Shown: one piece after another, positions 1-10,480 of the stretch | Layout of the letters: every line of letters begins with the position of its first letter | How positions within the stretch are numbered: position 1 is the stretch's first letter | NCBI GenBank assembly: GCA_945864225.1 | Contig: CAMBAL010000015.1 | Location: 1-43,918, forward strand | Origin: an uncultured Blautia sp. | GTDB lineage: Bacteria; Bacillota; Clostridia; Lachnospirales; Lachnospiraceae | Reading direction: 5' to 3' | DNA length: 43,918 bases | The notes under the pieces: model-generated | Seen by the model: the letters and a program-made list of their open reading frames with translations, nothing else | Told to the model about the DNA's origin: nothing | Database searches by the model: none | Position numbers and translations under genes: made by a program

Positions 1-19
1 ATATTGTAATTTCTTTATA

Positions 20-277
20 TCAGATATACAGAACCTTTTCCGGTTCCTCTTCATTCAAATGCAGGAAATATCGTTTTCCATTCACTACAATTTCATATGT
101 CCCGTCAAATCCGCGGAAATGACAGATTCCCTCCTGGTCACTGACAAGTTCTTCCCGGGTATTCCATTCCTGATGAATCAGATTCTGAAGTGCCAGATAT
201 GCCGGTTTTGGTGACAGATCCGACCGCAGCAGACCGCCCTCCACAGAATATCTCCGCATTCCGTATTCCTTTTTCAT
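20..277 (-). pseudogene. C-terminal fragment of a GH10-like endo-xylanase
   Basis: The reading frame encodes 85 residues that look like only the tail of a glycoside hydrolase family 10 enzyme. The key stretch is GGLLRSDLSPKPAYLALQNL, which resembles the last helix of the GH10 barrel, followed by a short beta-rich tail (FRGFDGTYEI). The catalytic glutamates and nearly all of the barrel are absent, so it cannot be an active xylanase. The natural stop codon is present at 20-22. The 5' end stops abruptly near 277, where a fragment of a plus-strand regulator begins. Family assignment rests on remembered similarity of the tail only. Confidence 0.5.
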
Positions 278-519
278 AAAAATCAGGATCTATCGTATTC
301 CCTCCATTTCGTGTCCGCTCTCGCGTCTCTTCAGGAGAACAACCGGACCCTTCGTTCCCTGCAGGATAAAAGCCGGTATTCTCTGATTCAGGCATTCTTG
401 TATAAACTTATCACCAATCGCCTGTGCTTCTCAAACAGGATCTGGAACAGCTGGGTCTTACCCATCTGAAAGAGAATAAACTCTGTATGGCAATTCTGAA
501 GATCGACCGCTACCTATGA
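275..519 (+). pseudogene. Internal fragment of an AraC-type response regulator, frameshifted
   Basis: Translating from about 275 gives an open stretch containing DLSYSLHFVSALASLQENN and SRYSLIQAFLYKLITN. After a frameshift near 420-430 it continues as LEQLGLTHLKENKLCMAILK and stops at 517-519. This pattern is typical of the linker region of YesN/AraC-type regulators that sit beside glycoside hydrolase genes. Both the receiver domain and the helix-turn-helix domain are missing. It lies head-to-head with the GH10-like remnant and shares its truncation point. Identification is by pattern and is moderate at best. Confidence 0.4.
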
Positions 520-544
520 ACCTGTCCCCGGATAAATGAACGCC

Positions 545-592
545 AAAAAAAGAGAAGGCCTTCACTTCCCAAAGCGAAGGTCTTCTCTTTTT
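545..592. terminator. Bidirectional rho-independent terminator
   Basis: Arms at about 551-563 and 576-588 (AGAGAAGgCCTTC with GAAGGtCTTCTCT) form a strong stem. Runs of A on the left and T on the right allow termination in both directions. On the minus strand it would end the beta-galactosidase transcript about 150 bases after its stop codon. Confidence 0.75.
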
Positions 593-647
593 GTTTTTCT
601 TTTTGTTTTTCTTTTTGTTTTTCTTTTTGTTTTTCTTTTTGTTTTTA
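588..647. repeat. 12-bp tandem repeat (TTTTTGTTTTTC), five copies
   Basis: Five head-to-tail copies of TTTTTGTTTTTC run from 588 to 647, the last ending in A. The array begins inside the T-run of the preceding terminator, so it looks like slippage expansion of that T-rich tail. No coding role is visible. Confidence 0.9.
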
Positions 648-743
648 TCTTTGTTATCTCTTTATTATACCGGATTCTTTAGCTGGAGATATCTCCGTAT
701 ATGATATTTTTTCCTACATTAGCTTTGTTTCCATATGCTGTAT

Positions 744-3914
<3,171 letters not shown>

Positions 3915-3963
3915 TCATCTATCCTTGATTTCGTTTTCCTTTTCATAGAAATCTGACAATTCC

Positions 3964-3992
3964 ACTTTAATTGATATATCCTGCTTTTGCAA
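3964..3992 (-). promoter_or_regulatory. Possible lacZ promoter
   Basis: On the minus strand TTGCAA (3987-3992) is followed after 17 bases by TAAAGT (3964-3969). Each hexamer matches four of six consensus bases. It lies about 120 bases before the lacZ start. The match is modest. Confidence 0.3.
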
Positions 3993-4046
3993 CTACAAAG
4001 TATCACGTTTTCTTTTATTTTTAACAATGCACCTGGACTCGTTCAG

Positions 4047-4101
4047 ATTTATTCCTGATCCATTCCTGATTTATTCCTGATTTATTTCTGATTTATTTCT
4101 G
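4047..4101. repeat. 11-bp tandem repeat, five copies, overlapping a stop codon
   Basis: Five consecutive units of the form ATTTATTCCTG (variants ATCCATTCCTG and ATTTATTTCTG) occupy 4047-4101. The TAA stop of the MoxR-type ATPase gene (4093-4095) lies inside the last unit, so the array runs from the end of that gene into the spacer before lacZ. Confidence 0.9.
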
Positions 4102-5598
4102 ATTTCTCAGTTTTTCCACTTCATCAAGAATTTCCCTCCGTTTTTGATCCAGCAGGAGTGCATCACTGTGGGCAAAATATCTGCTGCATCCGTACTTGCT
4201 TATGAATGCAGCTGCGGTCGGATTTCGAATCAGGTCTGAAGTCAGAAGTGACAATTCCATCCCGTCTCCGAATGATTCTTCCGCAAAGGCAAATCCCCTG
4301 TCAAGAGCTGTCAATGTCTTTGCTGTGCAGGCAGACAGCGCTTCCTCTTCTGCTTCCAAAAAGTCTGTCAATATATCGGTCATCTCTTCTTTTTTCTTAC
4401 AGCGTAATTCGCGTACTTTCTGACAGCATAAGCGGATTAGATTCTGCGTAAATTCTTCTTCCGATAAATCTTCCTCCGCAACAAGCCCTGCCTGTTTTCT
4501 GACCAGCAGCGCTTTTTCCCTCTGTTCCATCCACAGGCCAAAATCCTCCTGCGTCTTTTTCCATTGCTCCAGTGCTTCGCTCACTTGACGCACCCTGCCG
4601 CTCTGCTTTTTATATTCCTCCAGATACCCATTCCAGCCGTCAATGATCATTCCGGTTACCGCCAGTCTCTCATCCACAGCAGCCTGCCCGGCAAGCTGCG
4701 ATAGTTCCCGCAACTTTTCCCTGTCAGGAATCCCCTGCAGAATTTCCATGATTCTGTAATCCTGCTGATACTTCCTGTATAACCGATAATACGCGGAAAA
4801 ATCTCTTGCTATTGCAGGTTCCTGAACGTACTCGGAAATCACCTTGTCAGTATCTTCAATCCCCATTTCTTCATAGCTCTGAAGAATCACAGATAAATCT
4901 TCCCAGCCTCTGGCTGTGACAAAATGTTTGTCCGCTCCATCATTTTTTACATAGTAAAACTGATCAGGATGCATATTCAGCCATGAAAGAACAGCCGGAT
5001 GAACCTTATGGACATATGCATATTCCTTCCATACTGCATAATCCTCTTTGACATCCATTCTGCGGATACGGTCCAGCGTAACGATATCGAACTCTCTGGC
5101 TGAACGGTTATATTCCTGCGGGTTGCCGGCTGCCACAATGATCCATCCCTTTGGTACTCTGTGGGTACCGAATGTCTTATTCTGCAGGAACTGCAGCATC
5201 GTTGGGCTCAGGGTTTCTGACACGCAGTTGATTTCATCAATAAAAAGAATCCCCTCCCTGCAGCCTGATTTTTCCATGCACTCATACACGGACGAAATGA
5301 TCTCACTCATGGTATATTCCGTAACTGTACAGGTTTCCCCCTGATACTCTTTTTTCACGAGCACAGGAAGTCCCACCGCGCTCTGCCTCGTATGGTGTGT
5401 CATCGTATATGCAACAAGGCCGATCCCCAGTTCCCCGGCAATCTGCCCCACAATCGCTGTTTTGCCGATCCCGGGAGGTCCCATCAGAAGAACCGGTCTC
5501 TGATGAACTGCAGATATCCGGTAATTTCCCCTGTCATCTTTTCTCAGATACGCCTTTACCGTGTTTCTGATCTCTTCTTTTGCCTCTTTGATATTCAT
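4093..5598 (-). CDS. MoxR-type AAA+ ATPase
   Basis: This 501-residue protein has one AAA+ module in its first 260 residues: Walker A GPPGIGKT near residue 40, Walker B ILFIDEIN near 120, and a sensor-1 asparagine in IIVAAGNPQEYN. This is the MoxR/RavA type of chaperone-like ATPase, which normally works with a VWA-domain partner encoded next door. The C-terminal half is helical, charged and not recognised. Its ATG overlaps the stop of the upstream VWA gene in an ATGA arrangement, so the two are almost certainly translationally coupled and form a complex. The substrate is unknown. The last codons sit in an 11-bp tandem repeat. The ATPase assignment is firm; the biological role is not. Confidence 0.88.
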   Translation of the reverse strand: MNIKEAKEEIRNTVKAYLRKDDRGNYRISAVHQRPVLLMGPPGIGKTAIVGQIAGELGIGLVAYTMTHHTRQSAVGLPVLVKKEYQGETCTVTEYTMSEIISSVYECMEKSGCREGILFIDEINCVSETLSPTMLQFLQNKTFGTHRVPKGWIIVAAGNPQEYNRSAREFDIVTLDRIRRMDVKEDYAVWKEYAYVHKVHPAVLSWLNMHPDQFYYVKNDGADKHFVTARGWEDLSVILQSYEEMGIEDTDKVISEYVQEPAIARDFSAYYRLYRKYQQDYRIMEILQGIPDREKLRELSQLAGQAAVDERLAVTGMIIDGWNGYLEEYKKQSGRVRQVSEALEQWKKTQEDFGLWMEQREKALLVRKQAGLVAEEDLSEEEFTQNLIRLCCQKVRELRCKKKEEMTDILTDFLEAEEEALSACTAKTLTALDRGFAFAEESFGDGMELSLLTSDLIRNPTAAAFISKYGCSRYFAHSDALLLDQKRREILDEVEKLRNQK

Positions 5599-7247
5599 AA
5601 ATCCTCCAAATCAAACTTCCGCGCCCACTCCGGAGCTTTCTGATACCCGTTCTTTTTATGATAAAAAACAAATGCTGTCTGATAATCTGTTCTCTCCCGG
5701 GGATAAATGCCGTCCCCGTCCGTAAAATATAAAAGTCCTTTCAGATTTTTCAGTTTTTTTTCTTTGCGAAGGTCTTCCACATAGCGGAACACAGGCTGAA
5801 AGTCCGTATCGCCTCTTCCGTGTATCACCAGATGTTCCAGATACTCTTTCCATTTTCTTTCACTGGTAATGTGCGCGGCATCCTGCACCATAAAATCGCA
5901 CTGCAGAATATACACATTCATCCTGCGGAAAAAATTTTCACTGTCACTGAAAATGCGGTAAACCTCCTCCATAAAACGCCGCACAGTATCAGTCTTACAG
6001 GAACCTGAAGTGTCAATTGCGATCACAAGTTCCTGAAGTTTTCGCACCTCACTGTATTCCAGATGTTCCACAAGCGGCATATTTCCGTAATGCTCTATCC
6101 CATAGAGATAAGGAATATAATCGAGACTTTCCGTGTCCATCTGCATCTCTTCCCCTGTCTCGGCAAACTGACGCAGATACCGGCGAAAATCAGCTTTTCC
6201 CCGTTCACGGATACGCAGGTTTTGGGAATCCCGGCCGGATTTTCCCCCGATTCCCCGGAAACCTCCGCCAAGTCCGGCTCCCTCTGTTTTTGAAATCCGG
6301 CTCCAGTACTGTTCCGCGCACCTTTGTGTTTTCTTTTTATCAGATAAACTCCAGAATCTGTGATCATCCACATAAAACTGTTTTTCAAGTTCGCTCAGCG
6401 ATTCTTCCGCCAGGGAACTTTCAAGCAGTTCCCTGTAAATATACTCCGGTCGGATTTCTTTCCGGTTTTCCGAACGTATGTTATCTGATTTTCGAATCAG
6501 ATTAGACTCCGGCTCTGTACTGTCTGCCTGCAGAATTCTGTGCGATTCCGTCTCCGTATTTTCTACTTCACTGAGCAGATGCTCTGCTGCTATATCACAG
6601 GAAAGATTCCACAGGCGTTGATCCGGCATGCCCTCCATCACCGTATGGAGGAACAGATCATGCATCATCATATGTAAAAGAAGGCGCTCTGTCCTGGCGG
6701 CAGATATGCAGAATTCATCAATCACAAATCCGGAATGATAATAAACCGTATGATCCTTTTTCCCTGTAATTCTGTATTCTGTAAATTCCAGTTCACACAG
6801 ATAGGGTCGGAAAAAGGGGTATTTCTCACACAGGGATAATACCGTAAGATTCCAGATTTTTTCACAGATTCGCCTCTCCGCATGTTCCTCTTCTGTCATG
6901 CGGGAAACTTCCCCTTCCTGACCACTCATGCTGTTTTCATCTGCAGAACTACTGCGCTTTTGCTCAAGAAGCATGGCTGTGATTTCTGTTCGATGTGCTT
7001 TTCCTGCTTTTACAATCATTTCATCTATCATCGTTTCCGTTATCCACCCTGAGCCAAGAAGACTTCTGTACATATCCACTGCATTCTCAGCAATCAGCAG
7101 ATCTGCGGCAGGCCGAACCCGATGCCTCAGATAAGAGCCCAGGCGCTCCTTCCATTCTCCTTCTTCCTTGTCATAGTGTTCCAGCGCAATCCTCAGCTTC
7201 TGCGGAGGCTGCTTCGTTTCCAGAAATCTCTTTTTCCATTTCTCCAT
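5595..7247 (-). CDS. VWA-like / DUF2201 metallopeptidase-like protein, MoxR partner
   Basis: I place the start at ATG 7247 (550 residues) because GGGAGA lies six bases upstream; an upstream ATG at 7304 has no ribosome-binding site and would add 19 residues. The middle resembles the DUF2201 putative metallopeptidase domain, with LLHMMMHDLFLH near residues 190-200 followed by LWNLSCDIAAEHLL. The usual HExxH is HMMMH here, so the catalytic glutamate is absent. The C-terminal third is a VWA-like domain with a MIDAS motif: DTSGSC near residue 412, the threonine of GRGDTDFQPVF, and FTDGDG near 509. Between them is a glycine-rich linker (GAGLGGGFRGIGG). It overlaps the MoxR ATPase gene by four bases and is most likely its metal-dependent adaptor. 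Confidence 0.8.
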   Translation of the reverse strand: MEKWKKRFLETKQPPQKLRIALEHYDKEEGEWKERLGSYLRHRVRPAADLLIAENAVDMYRSLLGSGWITETMIDEMIVKAGKAHRTEITAMLLEQKRSSSADENSMSGQEGEVSRMTEEEHAERRICEKIWNLTVLSLCEKYPFFRPYLCELEFTEYRITGKKDHTVYYHSGFVIDEFCISAARTERLLLHMMMHDLFLHTVMEGMPDQRLWNLSCDIAAEHLLSEVENTETESHRILQADSTEPESNLIRKSDNIRSENRKEIRPEYIYRELLESSLAEESLSELEKQFYVDDHRFWSLSDKKKTQRCAEQYWSRISKTEGAGLGGGFRGIGGKSGRDSQNLRIRERGKADFRRYLRQFAETGEEMQMDTESLDYIPYLYGIEHYGNMPLVEHLEYSEVRKLQELVIAIDTSGSCKTDTVRRFMEEVYRIFSDSENFFRRMNVYILQCDFMVQDAAHITSERKWKEYLEHLVIHGRGDTDFQPVFRYVEDLRKEKKLKNLKGLLYFTDGDGIYPRERTDYQTAFVFYHKKNGYQKAPEWARKFDLEDL

Positions 7248-7606
7248 CGTCCATCTCCCGACATCATCTGTTGCACTTTCTGCATCCGTTATCATCTGCT
7301 CCATTTCAGCAATCTCAGCATCAATCCTATCTGCCCTTCTTCTCTGATATACTTCCTTTCAAGCCAGACTCCTCCTGAATCCCGATTAAAGAAAAAGGGA
7401 AAGTTAAAACCCTCCCAGAATATCTTATTCCATTTTTTCTGGATGGGTATCAAATAACAAATTGCAGTTAATGCCAACATTAACATGGAAAAATACTGCA
7501 TTGTACATGGATAGACTAAAGTGCCGTAACACAACAGAGCAAAGAAAAATATATGCCAAACAAAAGGCACCAGCTTTTTTACGGTTGATGCCCTTTGGAT
7601 TACTCA
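7248..7606 (-). other. Gene-poor stretch with weak overlapping ORFs
   Basis: No gene can be supported here. Two minus-strand frames are open: 7292-7570 (92 codons, starting with a hydrophobic segment MPFVWHIFFFALLCYG) and 7425-7646 (73 codons). Both overlap neighbouring genes, lack good ribosome-binding sites, and match nothing I recognise. Without the 19-codon upstream extension of the VWA gene, this spacer is about 360 bases. No strong terminator or promoter was found in it. Confidence 0.3.
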
Positions 7607-8188
7607 TTATTCTCTTTTCACAAAACCGTAATTTGATGAACAACATTCATTTTTGAATAATAGCGCACCAAAATATGTTACAGTGTTCATACCATTATTA
7701 TAATGAATACCTGCTTCCAAAGCAAGCTCATTAACTATAAATCCATAGCCTTCCAATGAATGGTGTAACAAATCCGGGAATCTGCATGGTGCAGTTGGAT
7801 ACGTACATTTAGAACATCTCCCACACCCTTCATTAGATAGTAACAAAAAATCTGACAGAATATCTTTCAAATTCCGTTGGAAAATATCTACTCTTTTCTT
7901 AAAATCCAACAATCCATCAGTCATTCCTTCAAAATCAAATGAATCTTCCAATTCATATTTCCGGGAAAACAATAGCATTTTATCATATTTACTAACACGT
8001 TCTTTGCATTCTGTAATTGTGCCTATCGCAGGCGGGCATGCCCAGGAAGCTGCATAATTGCGGCACATATTATCTTCACATATTGCTCTGACTTCTGGAT
8101 AATATTTCAAATTTCCAACGTCAATATAACCACTTTCCAGAAAATTACTTTTGGCAGCAATTTCTGTTATCTTAGTTACAATATTCAT
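7607..8188 (-). CDS. DUF2284 predicted metal-binding protein
   Basis: This 193-residue cytoplasmic protein matches the DUF2284 family of cysteine-rich, predicted metal-binding proteins in anaerobes. The visible signatures are CEDNMCRNYAASWACPP near residues 36-52 and CGRCSKCTYPTAPCRFP near residues 120-136; these cysteines probably bind a metal or an iron-sulfur cluster. The length is normal for the family. The biochemical function is not known. It follows an Rrf2 regulator gene after 58 bases on the same strand and probably shares its transcript. A purine-rich site (AGGAGAGAGGCGGG) precedes the ATG. Confidence 0.85.
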   Translation of the reverse strand: MNIVTKITEIAAKSNFLESGYIDVGNLKYYPEVRAICEDNMCRNYAASWACPPAIGTITECKERVSKYDKMLLFSRKYELEDSFDFEGMTDGLLDFKKRVDIFQRNLKDILSDFLLLSNEGCGRCSKCTYPTAPCRFPDLLHHSLEGYGFIVNELALEAGIHYNNGMNTVTYFGALLFKNECCSSNYGFVKRE

Positions 8189-8246
8189 CCCGCCTCTCTC
8201 CTACAAATTCAAATTTTTCAGTTCTACAAATTGGATTTGAAGTTTC

Positions 8247-8696
8247 TTAAGTCATTTTCCCACCACTTTTCAGTATTACATGGTAGTCATGCACTATTTT
8301 TTCCATTGTTATAGACTTCATGCTGACTATTACATCTTCTTTCAGCGTATCATATGTTCGATTAAGCACACCTCTTATGTTTCTTCCAACCGGACAGAAC
8401 GGAGATGGTGCGGAATGAATACTGATCATTTTATCAACTGCCTTCGGATCTACTGCCGCACAAATACGGTATAAAGAAATATCCTGAATCGGAATTGCAA
8501 GCGTTGCTCCGCCTGTTCCAAATTTCACATCTATGATTCCATCTTTTTTCATAGCACTTACAATATTTCTAATAGTAACCGGATTACATCCTGTGGACAG
8601 CGAGAGTAATTCACTTGTCACTTTTTTCTCGTCCCCATATTCATATATAAATATCAGGCAATGAACTGCAATCGAACACTTATTACTAATATGCAT
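8247..8696 (-). CDS. Rrf2-family transcriptional regulator
   Basis: The 149-residue protein has the Rrf2 winged-helix layout: an N-terminal SNKCSIAVHCLIFIYEYG helix, a recognition helix near residues 35-50 (STGCNPVTIRNIVSAMKK), and a wing (FGTGGATLAIP). IscR-type members carry three clustered cysteines in the C-terminal half for a 2Fe-2S cluster; here I see only one there, in SAPSPFCPVGRNI, so it is closer to the YwnA/CymR-like type. It is divergently transcribed from the EFR1 ferredoxin gene at 8824. An inverted repeat overlapping that gene's promoter is a candidate operator. GGAGG lies nine bases before the ATG. Confidence 0.88.
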   Translation of the reverse strand: MHISNKCSIAVHCLIFIYEYGDEKKVTSELLSLSTGCNPVTIRNIVSAMKKDGIIDVKFGTGGATLAIPIQDISLYRICAAVDPKAVDKMISIHSAPSPFCPVGRNIRGVLNRTYDTLKEDVIVSMKSITMEKIVHDYHVILKSGGKMT

Positions 8697-8738
8697 ATAA
8701 TCAATCCTCCATATCTCATTCTAACATATAATTTATAT

Positions 8739-8777
8739 GGTGTAAATGTTGACACTACACCTTAAATCAGTTACAAT
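8739..8777 (+). promoter_or_regulatory. Sigma-A promoter of the EFR1 gene with overlapping operator
   Basis: TTGACA (8749-8754) and TACAAT (8772-8777) are separated by exactly 17 bases, a near-perfect vegetative promoter. An inverted repeat, GGTGTA at 8739-8744 and TACACC at 8756-8761, embraces the -35 box. It is a plausible binding site for the divergent Rrf2 regulator. Confidence 0.75.
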
Positions 8778-8823
8778 GTCACAAAAGATGTAGTTTTATT
8801 TTTTACATCAAAGGAGGATTATT

Positions 8824-9579
8824 ATGAAAAATTATCAGATTATATTCAGTCCAACCGGTGGAACAGAAAAAGTCGCAAATGCAATTACACAGAACTGGCT
8901 GCAAGTTGGAACGATTGATTTATCCGTTCCGGATACCAACTATACAGATATTTCTTTTGAGAGTGACTCTCTCGTACTGATAGCAATGCCATCCTTTGGC
9001 GGTGTTGCACCGCAACTTGCCCTGGATCGACTTTCTATGATCAAAGGAAACGGAGCATTATGCGTGATTGCTGTAGTTTATGGAAATCGTGCATATGAAG
9101 ATACCCTCGTCCAGATGGAAGATTATGCTCAAAATGCCGGATTTCAAGTAATTGCTGCCATTTCTGCTGTAGCAGAACATTCCATCATACACGAGTATGC
9201 GGCTGGAAGACCTAATCTGGATGATTGCAAAAACCTTGCAAAATTCGGTGATCAGATTCTTGAAAAAGTATCTTCCAATGATTTTTCCAGGCCATCTATT
9301 CCCGGCAACAGACCATACAAAAAAGCCGGAACAGGAATGATTCCAAAGGCAGGGTCTGCCTGCACATCCTGTGGGCAGTGTGCGCTGAAATGCCCTGCCT
9401 GTGCCATCTCTACAGATAAACTCAAAGTTTCAGACAAAAGCAAATGCATATCCTGTATGCGATGCGTATCCATATGTCCAGCTCATGCCAGAAAGGTCAG
9501 CAGTCTTATGACTTCTATCGCTGCCGCAGCAATAAAAAAAGCTTGCTTTGTTGAAAAAGCAAACGAATTGTTTTTGTAA
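8824..9579 (+). CDS. EFR1-family flavodoxin-ferredoxin fusion
   Basis: The 251-residue protein joins a flavodoxin-like domain (residues about 1-155, with the phosphate-binding loop FSPTGGTEKVA near residue 8) to a C-terminal two-cluster ferredoxin domain. The latter has CTSCGQCALKCPAC near 180-193 and CISCMRCVSICPAH near 205-218, each giving the CxxCxxCxxxC spacing of a 4Fe-4S site. The architecture is that of EFR1 (EF-hand-free flavodoxin/ferredoxin) proteins, expected to carry low-potential electrons in the cytoplasm. A strong ribosome-binding site (AAAGGAGG) precedes the ATG. It is transcribed away from the Rrf2/DUF2284 pair, and redox control by Rrf2 is an inference from position. The partner enzyme is unknown. 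Confidence 0.9.
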   Translation: MKNYQIIFSPTGGTEKVANAITQNWLQVGTIDLSVPDTNYTDISFESDSLVLIAMPSFGGVAPQLALDRLSMIKGNGALCVIAVVYGNRAYEDTLVQMEDYAQNAGFQVIAAISAVAEHSIIHEYAAGRPNLDDCKNLAKFGDQILEKVSSNDFSRPSIPGNRPYKKAGTGMIPKAGSACTSCGQCALKCPACAISTDKLKVSDKSKCISCMRCVSICPAHARKVSSLMTSIAAAAIKKACFVEKANELFL

Positions 9580-9596
9580 ATTATTATCATAATATA

Positions 9597-9628
9597 ACCC
9601 CTCCCACTACGTTTCGATTGGGAGGGGT
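9597..9628. terminator. Terminator after the EFR1 gene
   Basis: A perfect 10-bp stem, ACCCCTCCCA (9597-9606) with TGGGAGGGGT (9619-9628), lies just after the EFR1 stop codon and is followed by a T-rich tail (ATTTGTTTATTT). Confidence 0.75.
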
Positions 9629-9780
9629 ATTTGTTTATTTCCAGTATCACAGTATTCCCGGACTGCCTGTTCCTTATCCGAGGGAAGTAATGCAACCGCC
9701 TCCTGATACTTCTTTTGCTTGTTTTTCCCATCTCCAGATGATATAATTTTACAAAATAACGAATTTTCACAGGTAAACAT
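9607..9780 (-). CDS. Small unknown ORF, 57 residues
   Basis: A minus-strand frame from ATG 9780 to TAG 9607 encodes 57 residues, beginning MFTCENSLFCKIIS and continuing with an amphipathic helical stretch, KKYQEAVALLPSDKEQAVRE, then YCDTGNK. The composition looks protein-like and it has three cysteines. I do not recognise the family. There is no clear ribosome-binding site, so it may be the surviving tail of a larger lost gene. It lies between convergent neighbours and its stop codon sits inside the terminator stem at 9597-9628. Confidence 0.3.
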   Translation of the reverse strand: MFTCENSLFCKIISSGDGKNKQKKYQEAVALLPSDKEQAVREYCDTGNKQIPLPIET

Positions 9781-9896
9781 CCGGTTCAGAGCAGGCTGCT
9801 GCGGACCACTTCATATATGACAGGAACTGCTGTGAATACGATTTTAGAAGACACGGGACTGCATCCTTTCAGTTCCGCTCAACAGGGGAGGTTATT

Positions 9897-10283
9897 ATGC
9901 ACAACAATGAATCATCTGAAAATTATCTGGAAACAATATTGATTTTGAGTAAAAAACTTCCGGTAGTCCGCTCCGTTGATATTGCGGAAGAGCTGAACAT
10001 TACTAAGCCAAGTGTCAGTGTGGCTATGAAGAAGCTCCGTGAAAACGAATGCATCGTTGTCTCCAAAGCTGGTTTTATCACATTAACAGAAAAAGGGCTG
10101 GAGATCGCATCCACTATTTATGAGCGCCATACATTTATCTCCAAATGGCTGATCAGCCTCGGTGTTCCGGAAAATATTGCCGTCTCTGACGCCTGCAGAA
10201 TGGAGCATTATATCAGCAAAGAAAGCTTTCACGCAATGAAAGAGTTTATTGAATCGAATGCCAGTACATCGATTTCGAAATAA
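9897..10283 (+). CDS. DtxR-family metal-dependent regulator
   Basis: The 128-residue protein has a winged helix (VRSVDIAEELNITKPSVSVAMKKL, split here as residues about 23-46) and a dimerisation/metal domain. Metal ligands align best with the iron-type DtxR site: DACRMEHYIS gives the Cys-x-x-Glu-His of DtxR residues 102-106, and the histidine of YERHTF matches the ancillary site. The DtxR Met10 / MntR Asp8 position is Asn in SENYLET, which is unusual. There is no SH3-like third domain, as in MntR. GGGGAGG precedes the ATG. The last codons and the stop overlap a 25-bp sequence repeated elsewhere in the window (10263-10287), so the natural C-terminus may have been altered. Its targets are unknown; the neighbouring MATE exporter is one candidate. 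Confidence 0.85.
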   Translation: MHNNESSENYLETILILSKKLPVVRSVDIAEELNITKPSVSVAMKKLRENECIVVSKAGFITLTEKGLEIASTIYERHTFISKWLISLGVPENIAVSDACRMEHYISKESFHAMKEFIESNASTSISK

Positions 10284-10287
10284 CTCC
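10263..10287 (+). repeat. 25-bp recurrent motif, copy A
   Basis: The motif reads AGTACATCGnTTTCGAAATA then ACT, ending CC here. It overlaps the end of the DtxR gene and supplies its TAA stop. Near-identical copies are at 21248-21272 (opposite strand) and 32820-32844. Confidence 0.8.
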
Positions 10288-10353
10288 GCCAGATAATATC
10301 CGTATCATCAATCAAAAAGTCATTTTTCAGCAGGATTTTGTTTAAATTTCCTT

Positions 10354-10382
10354 TTGCAAATTCCGAAAAATTACAGTATAAT
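10354..10382 (+). promoter_or_regulatory. Promoter upstream of the MATE gene leader
   Basis: TTGCAA (10354-10359) and TATAAT (10377-10382) are 17 bases apart, with a perfect -10 box. Transcription would start near 10389, just before a terminator-like hairpin. Confidence 0.6.
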
Positions 10383-10391
10383 ATCGATTAC

Positions 10392-10447
10392 AACGAGTAG
10401 CACTCATGCGTAATTCCGGTTGCACATGTGCTGCTCGTTATTTTTTT
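10392..10447 (+). terminator. Terminator or attenuator hairpin before the MATE gene
   Basis: AACGAGTAGCAC (10392-10403) pairs with GTGCTGCTCGTT (10428-10439), 12 bp with one G-U pair, followed by seven T residues. Because the promoter at 10354-10382 starts just before it, it may attenuate the MATE transcript. It could equally be the DtxR gene's terminator. Confidence 0.65.
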
Positions 10448-10480
10448 GCAGTAAAAAAACATAAAGGAAGGTAAAATCCA

